Assembly: GCF_900103615.1 (NCBI RefSeq)
Contig: NZ_FNGW01000010.1
Location: 31,962 to 95,961, forward strand
DNA from: Romboutsia lituseburensis DSM 797
GTDB taxonomy: Bacteria > Bacillota > Clostridia > Peptostreptococcales > Peptostreptococcaceae
Direction of reading: 5' to 3'
Length of the DNA stretch: 64,000 bases
Shown here: piece by piece, positions 8,753-17,874 of the stretch
Numbering within the stretch: the first letter of the stretch is position 1
How the letters are laid out: each line of letters begins with the position of its first letter
Program-made: the position numbers and the translations under genes
Notes under the pieces: model-generated
The model's input: the letters and a program-made list of their open reading frames with translations, nothing else
The model's database searches: none
Told to the model about the DNA's origin: nothing

Positions 8753-9964
8753 ATGAATAAAGAAAATATACTTAGAAATTGTGAAGACATAAAAAAGTGG
8801 CTTTTTAATGTAAGAAGAGATTTTCACAAAACACCAGAATTATCGTTAAAAGAGTATAAAACTAAAGAAAAAATATTAAAATACCTAGATGAAATAGGAA
8901 TCGAATATAAAGAATTTAGCGATCATACAGGAGTTATGGCTTATATAATAAATCCTATGAATAAGCTAACTATAGGAATACGTGCAGATATGGATGCTTT
9001 ACCTATACAAGAAGAAGCAAATCATTCATATAAATCTATAAATAATGGAGTAATGCATGCCTGCGGGCATGATGCGCATATAACTATGCTGTTAGGAGCA
9101 ATTAAAGTTTTATATGAAGATAGAAAAAATTTAAATGTAAATATAAAATTTTTATTTCAACCAGCAGAGGAAACATTAGGTGGTGCAAGATTCTTAGTAA
9201 GAGACAAGTGTTTAGAAAATCCTAAGGTAGATTATATGTTTGGATTGCATGTTATGCCACATTTAGACGTAGGCTATGTAGAAACTAAATATGGTGCTTT
9301 AAATGCCAATACAGATTCATTAAAAATAAGTATAAAAGGAAAAAAAGCACATGGAGCGTATCCTGAAAATGGAATAGATGCATTGTTAGCATCATCTCAT
9401 ATAATTACTGCTCTACAAAGCGTTATTAGTAGAAATATCTCACCTTTTAATAGTGCTGTTTTAACAATAGGAAAAATACAAGGTGGAGAAGCTCAAAATA
9501 TAATTTGTGATACTATAACAATGAGAGGTATCTTAAGAACCTTAGATAAAAAAACTAGAGATTTTCTAATAATAAGAATAAGAAATTTAATAGAAAAAAT
9601 CTCAGAAGCTTTTGGGTGTAGTGGAGAACTTAGTATAGAATCGGATGGATTTCCAGCAGTTATAAATGATAAAGATATGGTTGATATAGTAATTGAAAAT
9701 ACATCAAAAATACTAGGAAAAGATAAATTTATTATGAAAGAGCATCCATCATTAGGAGGTGAAGATTTTTCTTTTTATACAGAAAATTGTAAGGGCGTAT
9801 TTTTTCATATAGGATGTAGAAATGAAGATAAAAATATAATATATCCACTTCACACACCTAATTTTAATATTGATGAAAATTGTTTAGTAATAGGCACAGT
9901 TATGCATATTGCTAATGTTTATTATTTTAATGATAAACATAATTTATATTTAAAAAATATTTAA
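8753..9964 (+). CDS. M20-family amidohydrolase (N-acyl amino acid / hippurate hydrolase type)
   Basis: A 403-residue cytosolic metallohydrolase of the M20D group, which removes acyl groups from N-acyl or N-carbamoyl amino acids. Metal-binding and catalytic motifs are intact: RADMDALPIQE near residue 80, MHACGHDAH near residue 100, PAEET near residue 137, GLHV near residue 164 and the C-terminal GGEDFSFY. The central lid/dimerisation domain begins around SLKISIKGKKAHG. RBS GGGG. The substrate cannot be set from sequence. It has no terminator before the next promoter, which starts three bases after its stop. Confidence 0.9.
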   Translation: MNKENILRNCEDIKKWLFNVRRDFHKTPELSLKEYKTKEKILKYLDEIGIEYKEFSDHTGVMAYIINPMNKLTIGIRADMDALPIQEEANHSYKSINNGVMHACGHDAHITMLLGAIKVLYEDRKNLNVNIKFLFQPAEETLGGARFLVRDKCLENPKVDYMFGLHVMPHLDVGYVETKYGALNANTDSLKISIKGKKAHGAYPENGIDALLASSHIITALQSVISRNISPFNSAVLTIGKIQGGEAQNIICDTITMRGILRTLDKKTRDFLIIRIRNLIEKISEAFGCSGELSIESDGFPAVINDKDMVDIVIENTSKILGKDKFIMKEHPSLGGEDFSFYTENCKGVFFHIGCRNEDKNIIYPLHTPNFNIDENCLVIGTVMHIANVYYFNDKHNLYLKNI

Positions 9965-9966
9965 CA

Positions 9967-9994
9967 TTGACAAAATTGTATAAAAATGTAATAA
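9967..9994 (+). promoter_or_regulatory. Sigma-A-type promoter for the BMP lipoprotein
   Basis: TTGACA at 9967-9972, 16-base spacer, TAATAA at 9989-9994. Transcription would begin near 10001, immediately before the PyrR-type leader. Confidence 0.6.
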
Positions 9995-10011
9995 TAAATA
10001 AAAATTAAATA

Positions 10012-10125
10012 AATTTAAACAGAATCGGCTTTAATTTAGTCCAGAGAGACTAAAAAGATATATTTATGGTTAAATTAATATAAAAATAACTATCCTTTTA
10101 TCATGCTGATAAAAGGATTTTTTTT
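10012..10125 (+). promoter_or_regulatory. PyrR-type transcription attenuator leader
   Basis: The leader contains a hairpin TTTAGTC-CAGAGA-GACTAAA (10035-10054). The sequence AGTCCAGAGAGACT differs from the consensus PyrR site ARUCCNGNGAGGYU at one base and shows the CNGNGA hexaloop. A lower stem pairs 10012-10020 with 10068-10076. A terminator follows (arms 10092-10103 and 10107-10118, eight T). Bases 10051-10060 can instead pair with 10091-10100 (nine of ten pairs), giving an antiterminator that uses the 3' side of the binding hairpin and the 5' arm of the terminator. This is the three-state logic of pyr-operon attenuators: UMP-loaded PyrR would favour termination. Confidence 0.75.
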
Positions 10126-10160
10126 AAGAATTTTTAGTAATAATACATGGAGGTTTTAAA

Positions 10161-11195
10161 ATGAAGTTCAAAAAATTAATAGCATTAGCTACAACAACAG
10201 TTTTATCAGCATCTTTATTAGTAGGATGTTCAAGCAAAAAAACAGAAACAGAAGGTGCTAAGACAGATGAGCCAATGACAATAGCTATGATAACAGATGT
10301 GGCTGGGGTTAATGACCAATCATTCAATCAATCAGCATGGGAAGGGCTTCAAAAAGCTGAAAAAGAATTAGGTGTAAAAGTTAAGTACTTAGAATCAAAG
10401 CAAGATTCAGATTATGCAGCTAATATAGAAACATTAGTAGATGAAGGCGTAGATTTAATATTAGGAGTTGGTATGAAATTAGCTCCATCGATACAAGAAG
10501 GAGCAGATTTATATCCAGAACAAAAATTTGCTTTAATAGATGAAACATATGATAAAATACCTGAAAATGTTAAAACAGTGCAATTTAACTCTCAAGAATC
10601 AGCATACTTAACTGGATTAGTAGCTGGTAAAATGACTAAAACTAACAATATAGGATTTATAGGTGGTATGGAGTTACCTGTTATAGAAGCATTCCAATAC
10701 GGATATATGGCAGGAGCTAAAGCTGTAAACCCTAAGATGGATATACAAGTTCAATATGCAAACTCATTTACAGATCAAGCTAAAGGAAAGGCTATAGCTA
10801 ATCAAATGTACTCAAAAGGAGCCGATGTAATATTTACAGCTGGTGGAGATGTTGGTACAGGTGCAATAGAAGCAGCTAAAGAAAATGGAAAATATGCAAT
10901 AGGTGTTGATAGAGATCAAAGTGATTTAGCTCCAAAAAATGTTTTAACATCAGCAATAAAAAGAGTAGATGTTGGTGTATTTGATATAGTTAAAGAATTA
11001 GTAGATGGTAAGTTACAATTAGGAACAAATGTTATATACGGTCTGCAAGAAGGCGCTGTAGGAATACCAGAAACAACTAAAAATTTAGTTCCTCAAGAAA
11101 TATTAGATTATGTAAATGCAGAAGCTAAGAAATTTGAAAAAGGAGAGTTAAAAGCTCCTAAGACTGAAAAAGAATACAAAGAAATGGTAAAATAA
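10161..11195 (+). CDS. BMP-family (PnrA-like) ABC substrate-binding lipoprotein
   Basis: A 344-residue lipoprotein: signal peptide MKFKKLIALATTTVLSAS with lipobox LVGC (Cys 22). The mature part is a periplasmic-binding fold of the BMP/Med family with the ligand signature DVAGVNDQSFNQSAWEGL. Characterised members bind purine or pyrimidine nucleosides and feed a BmpA-type ABC importer. No ATPase or permease gene lies nearby, so the partner must be encoded elsewhere. The PyrR-type attenuator in its leader suggests a pyrimidine nucleoside as ligand. The start has GGAGG eight bases upstream. A strong terminator follows. Confidence 0.9.
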   Translation: MKFKKLIALATTTVLSASLLVGCSSKKTETEGAKTDEPMTIAMITDVAGVNDQSFNQSAWEGLQKAEKELGVKVKYLESKQDSDYAANIETLVDEGVDLILGVGMKLAPSIQEGADLYPEQKFALIDETYDKIPENVKTVQFNSQESAYLTGLVAGKMTKTNNIGFIGGMELPVIEAFQYGYMAGAKAVNPKMDIQVQYANSFTDQAKGKAIANQMYSKGADVIFTAGGDVGTGAIEAAKENGKYAIGVDRDQSDLAPKNVLTSAIKRVDVGVFDIVKELVDGKLQLGTNVIYGLQEGAVGIPETTKNLVPQEILDYVNAEAKKFEKGELKAPKTEKEYKEMVK

Positions 11196-11204
11196 TACAA
11201 ATAA

Positions 11205-11248
11205 AAAAAGACTGGTTAGATAAAAAATTATCTAACCAGTCTTTTTTT
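11205..11248 (+). terminator. Rho-independent terminator after the BMP lipoprotein
   Basis: Long arms around GACTGGTTAGATA / TATCTAACCAGTC, seven T. Confidence 0.9.
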
Positions 11249-11382
11249 ATAAAAATATATAAATAAAAGTTTTTTACAAATATGAATTTAATATATGAAT
11301 TAAAGAGAAAATAATAAATAAAAGCTAAATTAGTTAACAATTATATTTTATATAAAGAAAAGAATATAAAGGAGTAAATTTA

Positions 11383-13044
11383 ATGGATAAAGAAAGTTTA
11401 AAAGTAATTCCCTTAGGTGGTCTTGGAGAAATTGGGAAAAATATAACTGCAATAGAATATAAAGATGAAATAATAGTAATAGATGGTGGAATTTCATTTC
11501 CAGATGAAGATATGTATGGTGTAGATTTAGTTATACCTGATATTAGGTATTTATTAGAAAATAAAAATAAAATAAAAGGAATGTTTTTAACTCATGGTCA
11601 TGAGGATCATATAGGAGCTATTCCATATATATTAAAGCAAATTAACATGCCTGTATATGGAACTAGGCTAACATTAGGGCTAGTAGAGAATAAGTTAAAA
11701 GAACACAATATACTTAGAGAGTCTAAATTAAAGCCTGTTAGGACAGGTCAAACTATTAAATTAGAAAATTTAAAAATAGAGTTTATAGGAGTTACTCATA
11801 GTATTGCAGATTCATGTGCATTAGCCATATACACACCTATGGGTATAATTCTTCATACTGGAGACTTTAAAATAGACTATACCCCAATAGATGGAAGAAT
11901 GACAAATCTTAATAGAATGGCTGCATTAGGTAAAAAAGGTGTGCTACTTTTAATGGCTGATAGTACTAATGTAGAAAGACAAGGACATTCTATATCAGAA
12001 AAAAGTATAGGAGAAACACTTAAAAGAATTTTTTCTGGTGCACAAGGAAGAATTATAGTAGCTACTTTTGCATCTAATATTCATAGAATGCAGCAGATTG
12101 CAGATGCATCTATTGCTTACAATAGAAAAATAGCTTTTAGTGGTAGGAGTATGGAGAATATATCTGAAGTTGCTATGAATTTAGGATATTTGCATGTACC
12201 CGATGAGTATATAATTGATATAAAGGATGTAAATAAATATCCTAGTGAAGAAGTAACCATAATAACTACAGGAAGTCAAGGAGAACCAATGGCAGGGTTA
12301 TCAAGAATTGCATATGGTTCACATCGCTTAATTTCTATACAACCAGGAGACTTATTTATAATTTCAGCATCTCCTATACCTGGAAATGATAAATTAGTAT
12401 CTAGAGTTATAAATCAGTTATTTAGAAAAGGTGTAGACGTTATTTATGAAGACTTAGAAGAAATTCATGTATCAGGTCATGCATATCAAGAGGAACTAAA
12501 GCTTATACATAGTTTAGTAAAGCCAAAATATTTTATGCCTGTACATGGAGAGTATAGACACCTAAAGCATCATAGAGATTTAGCTATAAAATTAGGTATG
12601 AAGCCTGAAAGTGTATTTACATTAGAAACAGGACAAGTATTAGAAATATCTGAAGATGGTGTAAATACGTCTAAAACTGTTCATACTGGAGTTTTATTTG
12701 TAGATGGAATTGGTGTAGGAGATGTAGGTAATATAGTTTTAAGAGATAGAAGGGACTTAGCAAAGGATGGAATGGTAACTATAGTAGTTGCTATAAACAA
12801 AGAAAATTATAGTATAGTGGCAGGTCCTGATGTAATAACTAGAGGATTTATATATGCTAGAGAAGCTGAAGATATAATTAATAAAGTTAAGGAAATATCT
12901 AAAGAAGAAATAGAAAGATGCTTAGAAAAAGAAATTTTAGAATGGCAAGTATTAAAAAATAGCGTAAGAAAATCAGTTGAGCACTTTTTATATCACAAAA
13001 CAAAAAGGAATCCTAGTGTATTCCCTATAATAATGGAAGTATAA
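11383..13044 (+). CDS. rnj: Ribonuclease J
   Basis: A 553-residue metallo-beta-lactamase / beta-CASP ribonuclease with both 5'-3' exonuclease and endonuclease activity in the family, central to mRNA decay and rRNA maturation in Firmicutes. Zinc-binding motifs: LTHGHEDHIGA near residue 72, HTGDFKID near residue 161. The beta-CASP region includes HVSGHAYQEE, and the C-terminal domain is present, so the length is normal. RBS AAAGGAG. It is monocistronic between two terminators. Confidence 0.95.
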   Translation: MDKESLKVIPLGGLGEIGKNITAIEYKDEIIVIDGGISFPDEDMYGVDLVIPDIRYLLENKNKIKGMFLTHGHEDHIGAIPYILKQINMPVYGTRLTLGLVENKLKEHNILRESKLKPVRTGQTIKLENLKIEFIGVTHSIADSCALAIYTPMGIILHTGDFKIDYTPIDGRMTNLNRMAALGKKGVLLLMADSTNVERQGHSISEKSIGETLKRIFSGAQGRIIVATFASNIHRMQQIADASIAYNRKIAFSGRSMENISEVAMNLGYLHVPDEYIIDIKDVNKYPSEEVTIITTGSQGEPMAGLSRIAYGSHRLISIQPGDLFIISASPIPGNDKLVSRVINQLFRKGVDVIYEDLEEIHVSGHAYQEELKLIHSLVKPKYFMPVHGEYRHLKHHRDLAIKLGMKPESVFTLETGQVLEISEDGVNTSKTVHTGVLFVDGIGVGDVGNIVLRDRRDLAKDGMVTIVVAINKENYSIVAGPDVITRGFIYAREAEDIINKVKEISKEEIERCLEKEILEWQVLKNSVRKSVEHFLYHKTKRNPSVFPIIMEV

Positions 13045-13045
13045 A

Positions 13046-13089
13046 AAAAACTCATATATAAATTTATATAAATTTATATATGAGTTTTT
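13046..13089. terminator. Bidirectional terminator between rnj and the Sel1 gene
   Basis: Arms AAAACTCATATATAAAT / ATTTATATATGAGTTTT, A-rich and T-rich flanks on both strands. Confidence 0.85.
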
Positions 13090-13094
13090 AACCT

Positions 13095-13991
13095 TTAAAT
13101 TTGAGAACCTATTGCTCTAGAATACCATTCAATTGATTTATAATAATCTTGATTAACACCTAATCCATCTTTGTACATATTAGCAACCTTTATTTGAGCA
13201 TTTATATTACCTAACTCAGCTAGTTCGTTATAAATATCAAATGCTTTTAAATAATCTATATCAACATTAGTTCCATAAAAATAATTATCCGCTAAATTCA
13301 TTTTTTCAAAGTCAGGGCCAGTTTCTTGTTTAGAAATTTGATCAACGTTATAATTTTTATCTTTAGGTATAGGTAGTTCTTCGAAATTATCGATAGTTCC
13401 GATAGTATATTCTAAGTTATCTAAACTATTTAGTGAATTTATATTATTATTTGTACTTAATCCTTCCTTTTTTAAATCAGAAGAAATTAAATTATTAATA
13501 GTTTCATTAGATGTATTATTAATATCTTGATTTTCAATAGATTTATCCCAATAACTTAAAGCTTTATCATAGCTTTTTTCATCTGCAATACCTTCAAAAT
13601 ACATATAACCAAGTACATCATTAGCTAAAATGTAACCTAATTCAGCTAATTTTATAAGGTATTCTTGGGCTTTATCATAATCTCTTTTATCTTCATCTGA
13701 TAAATATATCATAGATAAATTAAACATAGAAGTAGTATTACCTTGACTTGCTGCTTTTTCAAAATATTTGATACTATTTTCTGTATTTTGAGGTATACCT
13801 TCTCCATTAAAATTCATAATTCCAACCATATTTTGAGCTTCACATATACCTAATGAAGCAGATCTTAAGTATAGATCATAAGCTTTTACCAGATTTTTTT
13901 CTACGTTAATTCCATAGTAGTATGAGGTAGCTAAATTGAAAAACTTTAAACCATCATTTAAAAAAAAGTTTTTTACATTTATAAAATCCAA
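13095..13991 (-). CDS. Sel1-like (TPR-type) repeat protein
   Basis: A 298-residue soluble solenoid protein. The start codon is TTG at 13991, placed by an excellent AGGAGGA seven bases upstream; there is no nearby ATG. At least four Sel1 units of about 36 residues are visible (for example KAYDLYLRSASLGICEAQN, NSIKYFEKAASQGNTTSM, KAQEYLIKLAELGYILAN) plus a final pair at the C-terminus (KAFDIYNELAELGNINAQ). A low-complexity Asn/Ser-rich linker (residues about 155-215) separates the two blocks. Such proteins act as protein-protein adaptors; the partner is unknown. Confidence 0.8.
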   Translation of the reverse strand: MDFINVKNFFLNDGLKFFNLATSYYYGINVEKNLVKAYDLYLRSASLGICEAQNMVGIMNFNGEGIPQNTENSIKYFEKAASQGNTTSMFNLSMIYLSDEDKRDYDKAQEYLIKLAELGYILANDVLGYMYFEGIADEKSYDKALSYWDKSIENQDINNTSNETINNLISSDLKKEGLSTNNNINSLNSLDNLEYTIGTIDNFEELPIPKDKNYNVDQISKQETGPDFEKMNLADNYFYGTNVDIDYLKAFDIYNELAELGNINAQIKVANMYKDGLGVNQDYYKSIEWYSRAIGSQI

Positions 13992-14312
13992 GTATATCTC
14001 CTCCTATATAATAGATACAAATAGCCTAACTTTATCACAAATTATATTATGATTAAAAAATATAATTTGTGAGCTATGATAAGAAAATATAGCTATAGAT
14101 ATTAAAAGCTATATTAACTATAATACTTGGATTAATAGTTAATTTTACAATGTATTACAAATTAAAAATGTAGAAATGGTAGAAGTGTTGAAATCTGTAG
14201 ATTAATAGTAAATTATGACCAAATAAATTACTGTCAAAAACAAATAAGATCTCATAGTATATGTTAGGAGTGAATACTCCACAAATTTTATATATCAACA
14301 GGGGGTAATAAA
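13992..14312. other. Divergent intergenic region, no gene seen
   Basis: It contains the inverted repeat 14036-14071 and the promoters of the two diverging genes. CATAGTATA at 14253-14261 matches a sporulation sigma -10, but I find no matching -35. Nothing else is recognisable. Confidence 0.4.
14036..14071. repeat. 13-base inverted repeat upstream of the Sel1 gene
   Basis: Arms CACAAATTATATT (14036-14048) and AATATAATTTGTG (14059-14071), perfect, loop of 10. It lies 45 bases upstream of the Sel1 start and lacks a T-tract, so an operator is more likely than a terminator. Confidence 0.55.
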
Positions 14313-14498
14313 ATGTTAGACAGATTATTTGGTGAAGGCGGATTCGGAGGAATCTGGATAGTAGTATTATTCTTTATATTCTTAGCTTTTTCTGATTGCT
14401 GGGTAGACATAGATATATGTGCTTGGATACCTTTCTTAATACTATTATTAATAGTTTGTGGAGCAGGAGATGTATTTGATGGAGGATGTGGATGCTAA
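14313..14498 (+). CDS. Small Cys-rich hydrophobic membrane protein
   Basis: A 61-residue protein behind a strong AGGGGG. Gly-rich start (FGEGGFGG), two hydrophobic stretches (IWIVVLFFIFLAF and WIPFLILLLIVC) separated by the acidic DCWVDIDIC, and a GGCGC end. It has five Cys in 61 residues. Many clostridia carry short hydrophobic Gly/Cys proteins like this, some linked to spore coats, but I cannot assign a family. Strong terminator downstream, monocistronic. Confidence 0.65.
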   Translation: MLDRLFGEGGFGGIWIVVLFFIFLAFSDCWVDIDICAWIPFLILLLIVCGAGDVFDGGCGC

Positions 14499-14533
14499 TT
14501 CTTTAGTAAAACATCTGAATTATCTAAAACTAT

Positions 14534-14568
14534 AAAAGGGACTATCTTTAATAAGATAGTTCCTTTTT
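14534..14568 (+). terminator. Rho-independent terminator
   Basis: Arms AAAAGGGACTATCTT / AAGATAGTTCCTTTT, T-rich tail. Confidence 0.87.
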
Positions 14569-14752
14569 ATTTTATATTAAAAACACATGTTATTAACTTA
14601 TATAAAATTTAACAAAAGAACAAACTAAGTATAACTTAAACCTTCAAAAATAATCTTGAAATATTTATATTTGGAATGTATAATATAAACTTAAAGTGAA
14701 AAAATGAAAAAACATCGATAGAATGTTAATCAATATCACTTTATATAAATAT

Positions 14753-14780
14753 AAAATAAATATAAATATACGGTTATCAA
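14753..14780 (+). repeat. 28-base direct repeat, copy 1
   Basis: Identical to 16403-16430 except for one base (T/C at position 23). It ends 27 bases before the DUF1846 start. The conserved core ends ATACGGT-ATCAA. Confidence 0.7.
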
Positions 14781-14807
14781 AAATTAAATAATTAGTGAGG
14801 TGGCAAT

Positions 14808-16316
14808 ATGAAAATAGGATTCGATCACAAGAAATATTTAGAAGAGCAATCAAAGTATATATTAGAAAGAGTTAATAACTTTGATAAGCTTTATTTAGAA
14901 TTCGGTGGTAAGTTAATGGGAGACTTACATGCAAAAAGAGTATTACCAGGATTTGATGAAAATGCAAAGATAAAAGTACTTCAAAACATAAAGGAAAAAG
15001 TTGAAGTAGTTATATGTGTTTATGCAGGAGACATTGAAAGAAATAAAATCAGAGGCGATTTTGGTATAACTTATGATATGGAAGTTCTAAGACTTATCGA
15101 TGATTTAAGAAAGTACGAATTAGATGTAAACAGTGTTGTTATAACAAGATTTGAAGGACAACCTGCAACTACAGTATTCATAAATAAATTAGAGCGTAGA
15201 GGTATAAAAGTATACAAGCACGCACCAACAAAGGGATATCCTACTGATGTAGATACAATCGTTAGTGATGAAGGATACGGAGCAAATCCATATATAGAAA
15301 CTACTAAGCCAATAGTTGTTGTAACAGCACCAGGACCAAACAGTGGTAAATTAGGAACTTGTTTAAGCCAATTATACCATGAAAATAAAAGAGGAAATGT
15401 TGTTGGATACTCAAAATTCGAAACATTCCCAGTATGGAACGTACCATTAAAACATCCTTTAAACATAGCTTATGAAGCTGCGACAGTAGACTTAAAAGAT
15501 GTAAATATGATAGATTCATTCCACCTTGAAAAATACGGTGAGATGTCAGTTAACTACAATAGAGATTTAGAGTTATTCCCAGTTCTTAAAAAGATAATAG
15601 AGAAAATAACAGGAAAAGAATCTATATATCAATCTCCTACAGATATGGGTGTTAATAGAGTTGGATACGGTATAATAGATGATGAAGTTGTAGCAGAAGC
15701 ATCAAGACAAGAAATAATAAGAAGATACTTTAAAACTGCTTGTGAATATAAAAAAGGACAAGTAGACAAAGGTGCTTATGAAAGAATAAAAGTAATAATG
15801 GAAGGTCTTAACTTAAAACCAGAAGATAGAACTGTGGTTATGCCTGCTAGAAATTACAGCAATAAATTAAAAGAAACTGCTCAAAAGAACGATGTATGTC
15901 CAGTTGTTGCTATAGAATTAACTGATGGAACTATACTTACAGGTAAAGGGTCTGATTTAATGAATGCAACTGCAGCAGCTACATTAAACGCTATAAAATA
16001 TTTAGCTAAAATAGATGATGAATTACATTTAATAGCTCCATCTATATTAGAACCAATTGTAAATTTAAAAACTAAAACATTAGGAAGTAGAAGTCCTGAA
16101 TTGAGTTGTGAAGAAGTGTTAACTGCATTAAGTATATGTGCTGTTACAAATCCAACTGCACAAGCTGTACTTGATAAATTACCTTTATTAAAAGGAGCTC
16201 AAGCACATTCAACAACAATATTAAGTAAAAATGATGAACAAACATTTAGAGAACTTGGAATAGATGTAACTAGTGATCCTGAATATCCATCACAAAATCT
16301 TTACTATGCAAACTAA
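14808..16316 (+). CDS. DUF1846 / UPF0371 family protein
   Basis: A 502-residue soluble protein of normal length for the family. Recognisable segments are the N-terminal [17 protein letters not shown], the nucleotide-type loop [21 protein letters not shown] near residue 170, [13 protein letters not shown], and the C-terminal [19 protein letters not shown]. Structures exist for family members but no reaction is firmly established to my knowledge. RBS GAGGTGG at seven bases. It is monocistronic and ends in a strong terminator; 28-base direct repeats flank it. Confidence 0.9.
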   Translation: MKIGFDHKKYLEEQSKYILERVNNFDKLYLEFGGKLMGDLHAKRVLPGFDENAKIKVLQNIKEKVEVVICVYAGDIERNKIRGDFGITYDMEVLRLIDDLRKYELDVNSVVITRFEGQPATTVFINKLERRGIKVYKHAPTKGYPTDVDTIVSDEGYGANPYIETTKPIVVVTAPGPNSGKLGTCLSQLYHENKRGNVVGYSKFETFPVWNVPLKHPLNIAYEAATVDLKDVNMIDSFHLEKYGEMSVNYNRDLELFPVLKKIIEKITGKESIYQSPTDMGVNRVGYGIIDDEVVAEASRQEIIRRYFKTACEYKKGQVDKGAYERIKVIMEGLNLKPEDRTVVMPARNYSNKLKETAQKNDVCPVVAIELTDGTILTGKGSDLMNATAAATLNAIKYLAKIDDELHLIAPSILEPIVNLKTKTLGSRSPELSCEEVLTALSICAVTNPTAQAVLDKLPLLKGAQAHSTTILSKNDEQTFRELGIDVTSDPEYPSQNLYYAN

Positions 16317-16346
16317 AAAATAATTTAATTATAATAAAGAAAATAT

Positions 16347-16381
16347 AAGACCATATTACCCTTTAGGTAGTATGGTCTTTA
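16347..16381 (+). terminator. Rho-independent terminator after the DUF1846 gene
   Basis: Arms AAGACCATATTACC / GGTAGTATGGTCTT with one wobble, short T tail. Confidence 0.82.
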
Positions 16382-16402
16382 TTATATAAAATTGAACAAT
16401 CT

Positions 16403-16430
16403 AAAATAAATATAAATATACGGTCATCAA
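16403..16430 (+). repeat. 28-base direct repeat, copy 2
   Basis: Second copy of the element at 14753-14780 (27 of 28 identical), here 173 bases upstream of dinB. Confidence 0.7.
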
Positions 16431-16603
16431 GTTACTAAAATAAGTTAGTTCCTTGGAATAACTATTTTAAATGTTTTTTTACAAATTTGCAAGTTATTTT
16501 TTAAAAAAGAATAAAATAAACTTACAAATGCATAAGAAATAGAGTTATAATTATAAATTTAAAGATAAAAGTATTAAAAATTAAGTTATTATAGGTGATT
16601 ATA

Positions 16604-17713
16604 TTGGATGATAATAGAAAAATAATACATATAGATATGGATGCATTTTATGCATCTGTAGAACAAAGAGATAATCCTAGTTTAAATGGAAAACCAGTGA
16701 TAGTTGGAGGCAATCCAGACGGTAGAGGAGTTGTAGCTACATGCTCGTATGAAGCTAGAAAATATGGAATACACTCAGCCATGCCATCAAAAACAGCATA
16801 TAAAAGGTGTCCATATGCTATTTTTGTAAGACCCAGATTTGATATATATCATAAAGTATCTAATCAGATAAGAGAAGTTTTTTATAGATATACCGATTTA
16901 GTAGAACCTTTATCGTTGGATGAAGCATATTTAGATGTAACTATTAACAAGATGAATATTAAATATGCTACAGATATTGCCAAAAGGATAAAAGAAGAGA
17001 TATATGAAGAGGTTGGATTAACAGCATCTGCTGGAGTTTCATATAATAAATTTTTAGCTAAATTAGCATCAGATTATCAAAAACCCAGTGGGTTGACTGT
17101 TATAACCAAAAAAAATAAGCAGCAATTTTTAGATAGCTTGCCAATAAATAAATTTTTTGGAGTGGGGAAAGTCACAGAAAGACAATTAAGAAACTTAGGT
17201 ATAAATAATGGGTATGATTTAAGGATGTTAGAATTACAACAATTAGAGAAAATTTTTAAAAATAGAGGATATACATTTTATCAATTTGCAAGGGGAATAG
17301 ACTATAGACCAGTACAACCTCATAGAGAAAGAAAATCTGTAGGATCAGAAAGTACATTAAGTATAAATTTAAATATTGAAGATGAAGAAGTTGTAGATAT
17401 TCTAGATGAGATATGCCAAGATGTAGCTAATAGACTTAGGCATTCAGCTAAAGCTGGCAAAACAGTAACATTAAAAATAAAATATGATGATTTCACCCAG
17501 ATAACAAGGAGTGTAAGTCTAGAACATGAAATATCATTACATGAAGATATTAGAACTAATATATATAATTTATTGAAGAATATAAAAAGTAATAATAAAC
17601 AGATTAGATTATTAGGAGTAACAGTTTCAAATTTAAATGATATAAAAGAAGTGTGCACAAATATAACGATTTTTGAATATATAGAGAATATAGAGAATAA
17701 AACAAGCAATTAA
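16604..17713 (+). CDS. dinB: DNA polymerase IV (Y family)
   Basis: A 369-residue error-prone translesion polymerase. IIHIDMDAFYASVEQRD at the start and SLDEAYLDV near residue 105 hold the three catalytic acidic residues; the helix-hairpin-helix thumb (FFGVGKVTERQLRNLGI) and little-finger domain follow. The start is taken as TTG 16604 behind AGGTGA (16593-16598); the GTG at 16595 lies inside that ribosome site. I see no LexA-type box in the leader. The C-terminal NITIFEY could be a weak clamp-binding motif. Monocistronic. Confidence 0.93.
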   Translation: MDDNRKIIHIDMDAFYASVEQRDNPSLNGKPVIVGGNPDGRGVVATCSYEARKYGIHSAMPSKTAYKRCPYAIFVRPRFDIYHKVSNQIREVFYRYTDLVEPLSLDEAYLDVTINKMNIKYATDIAKRIKEEIYEEVGLTASAGVSYNKFLAKLASDYQKPSGLTVITKKNKQQFLDSLPINKFFGVGKVTERQLRNLGINNGYDLRMLELQQLEKIFKNRGYTFYQFARGIDYRPVQPHRERKSVGSESTLSINLNIEDEEVVDILDEICQDVANRLRHSAKAGKTVTLKIKYDDFTQITRSVSLEHEISLHEDIRTNIYNLLKNIKSNNKQIRLLGVTVSNLNDIKEVCTNITIFEYIENIENKTSN

Positions 17714-17747
17714 AAGTATTAGAATTTAATATAAAAATAAATAGCAT

Positions 17748-17780
17748 AAAAATCCATGAAATATATTTCATGGATTTTTT
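17748..17780 (+). terminator. Rho-independent terminator after dinB
   Basis: Arms AAAAATCCATGAAAT / ATTTCATGGATTTTT, six T. Confidence 0.88.
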
Positions 17781-17874
17781 AATTAGAAGATTAATGAAAG
17801 TCATTATTAAAATTAAAAGAGTTTCAAGTATAAGTATATATCAATACTTGGATAACTAATTTAGGGGGATTTAT

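Noticed and set aside
14253..14261. Sporulation sigma-K-like -10 (CATAGTATA)
   Set aside because: No AC-type -35 at the right distance; kept only as a hint.
16431..16603. LexA/SOS box before dinB
   Set aside because: No GAAC-N4-GTTC type dyad is visible.
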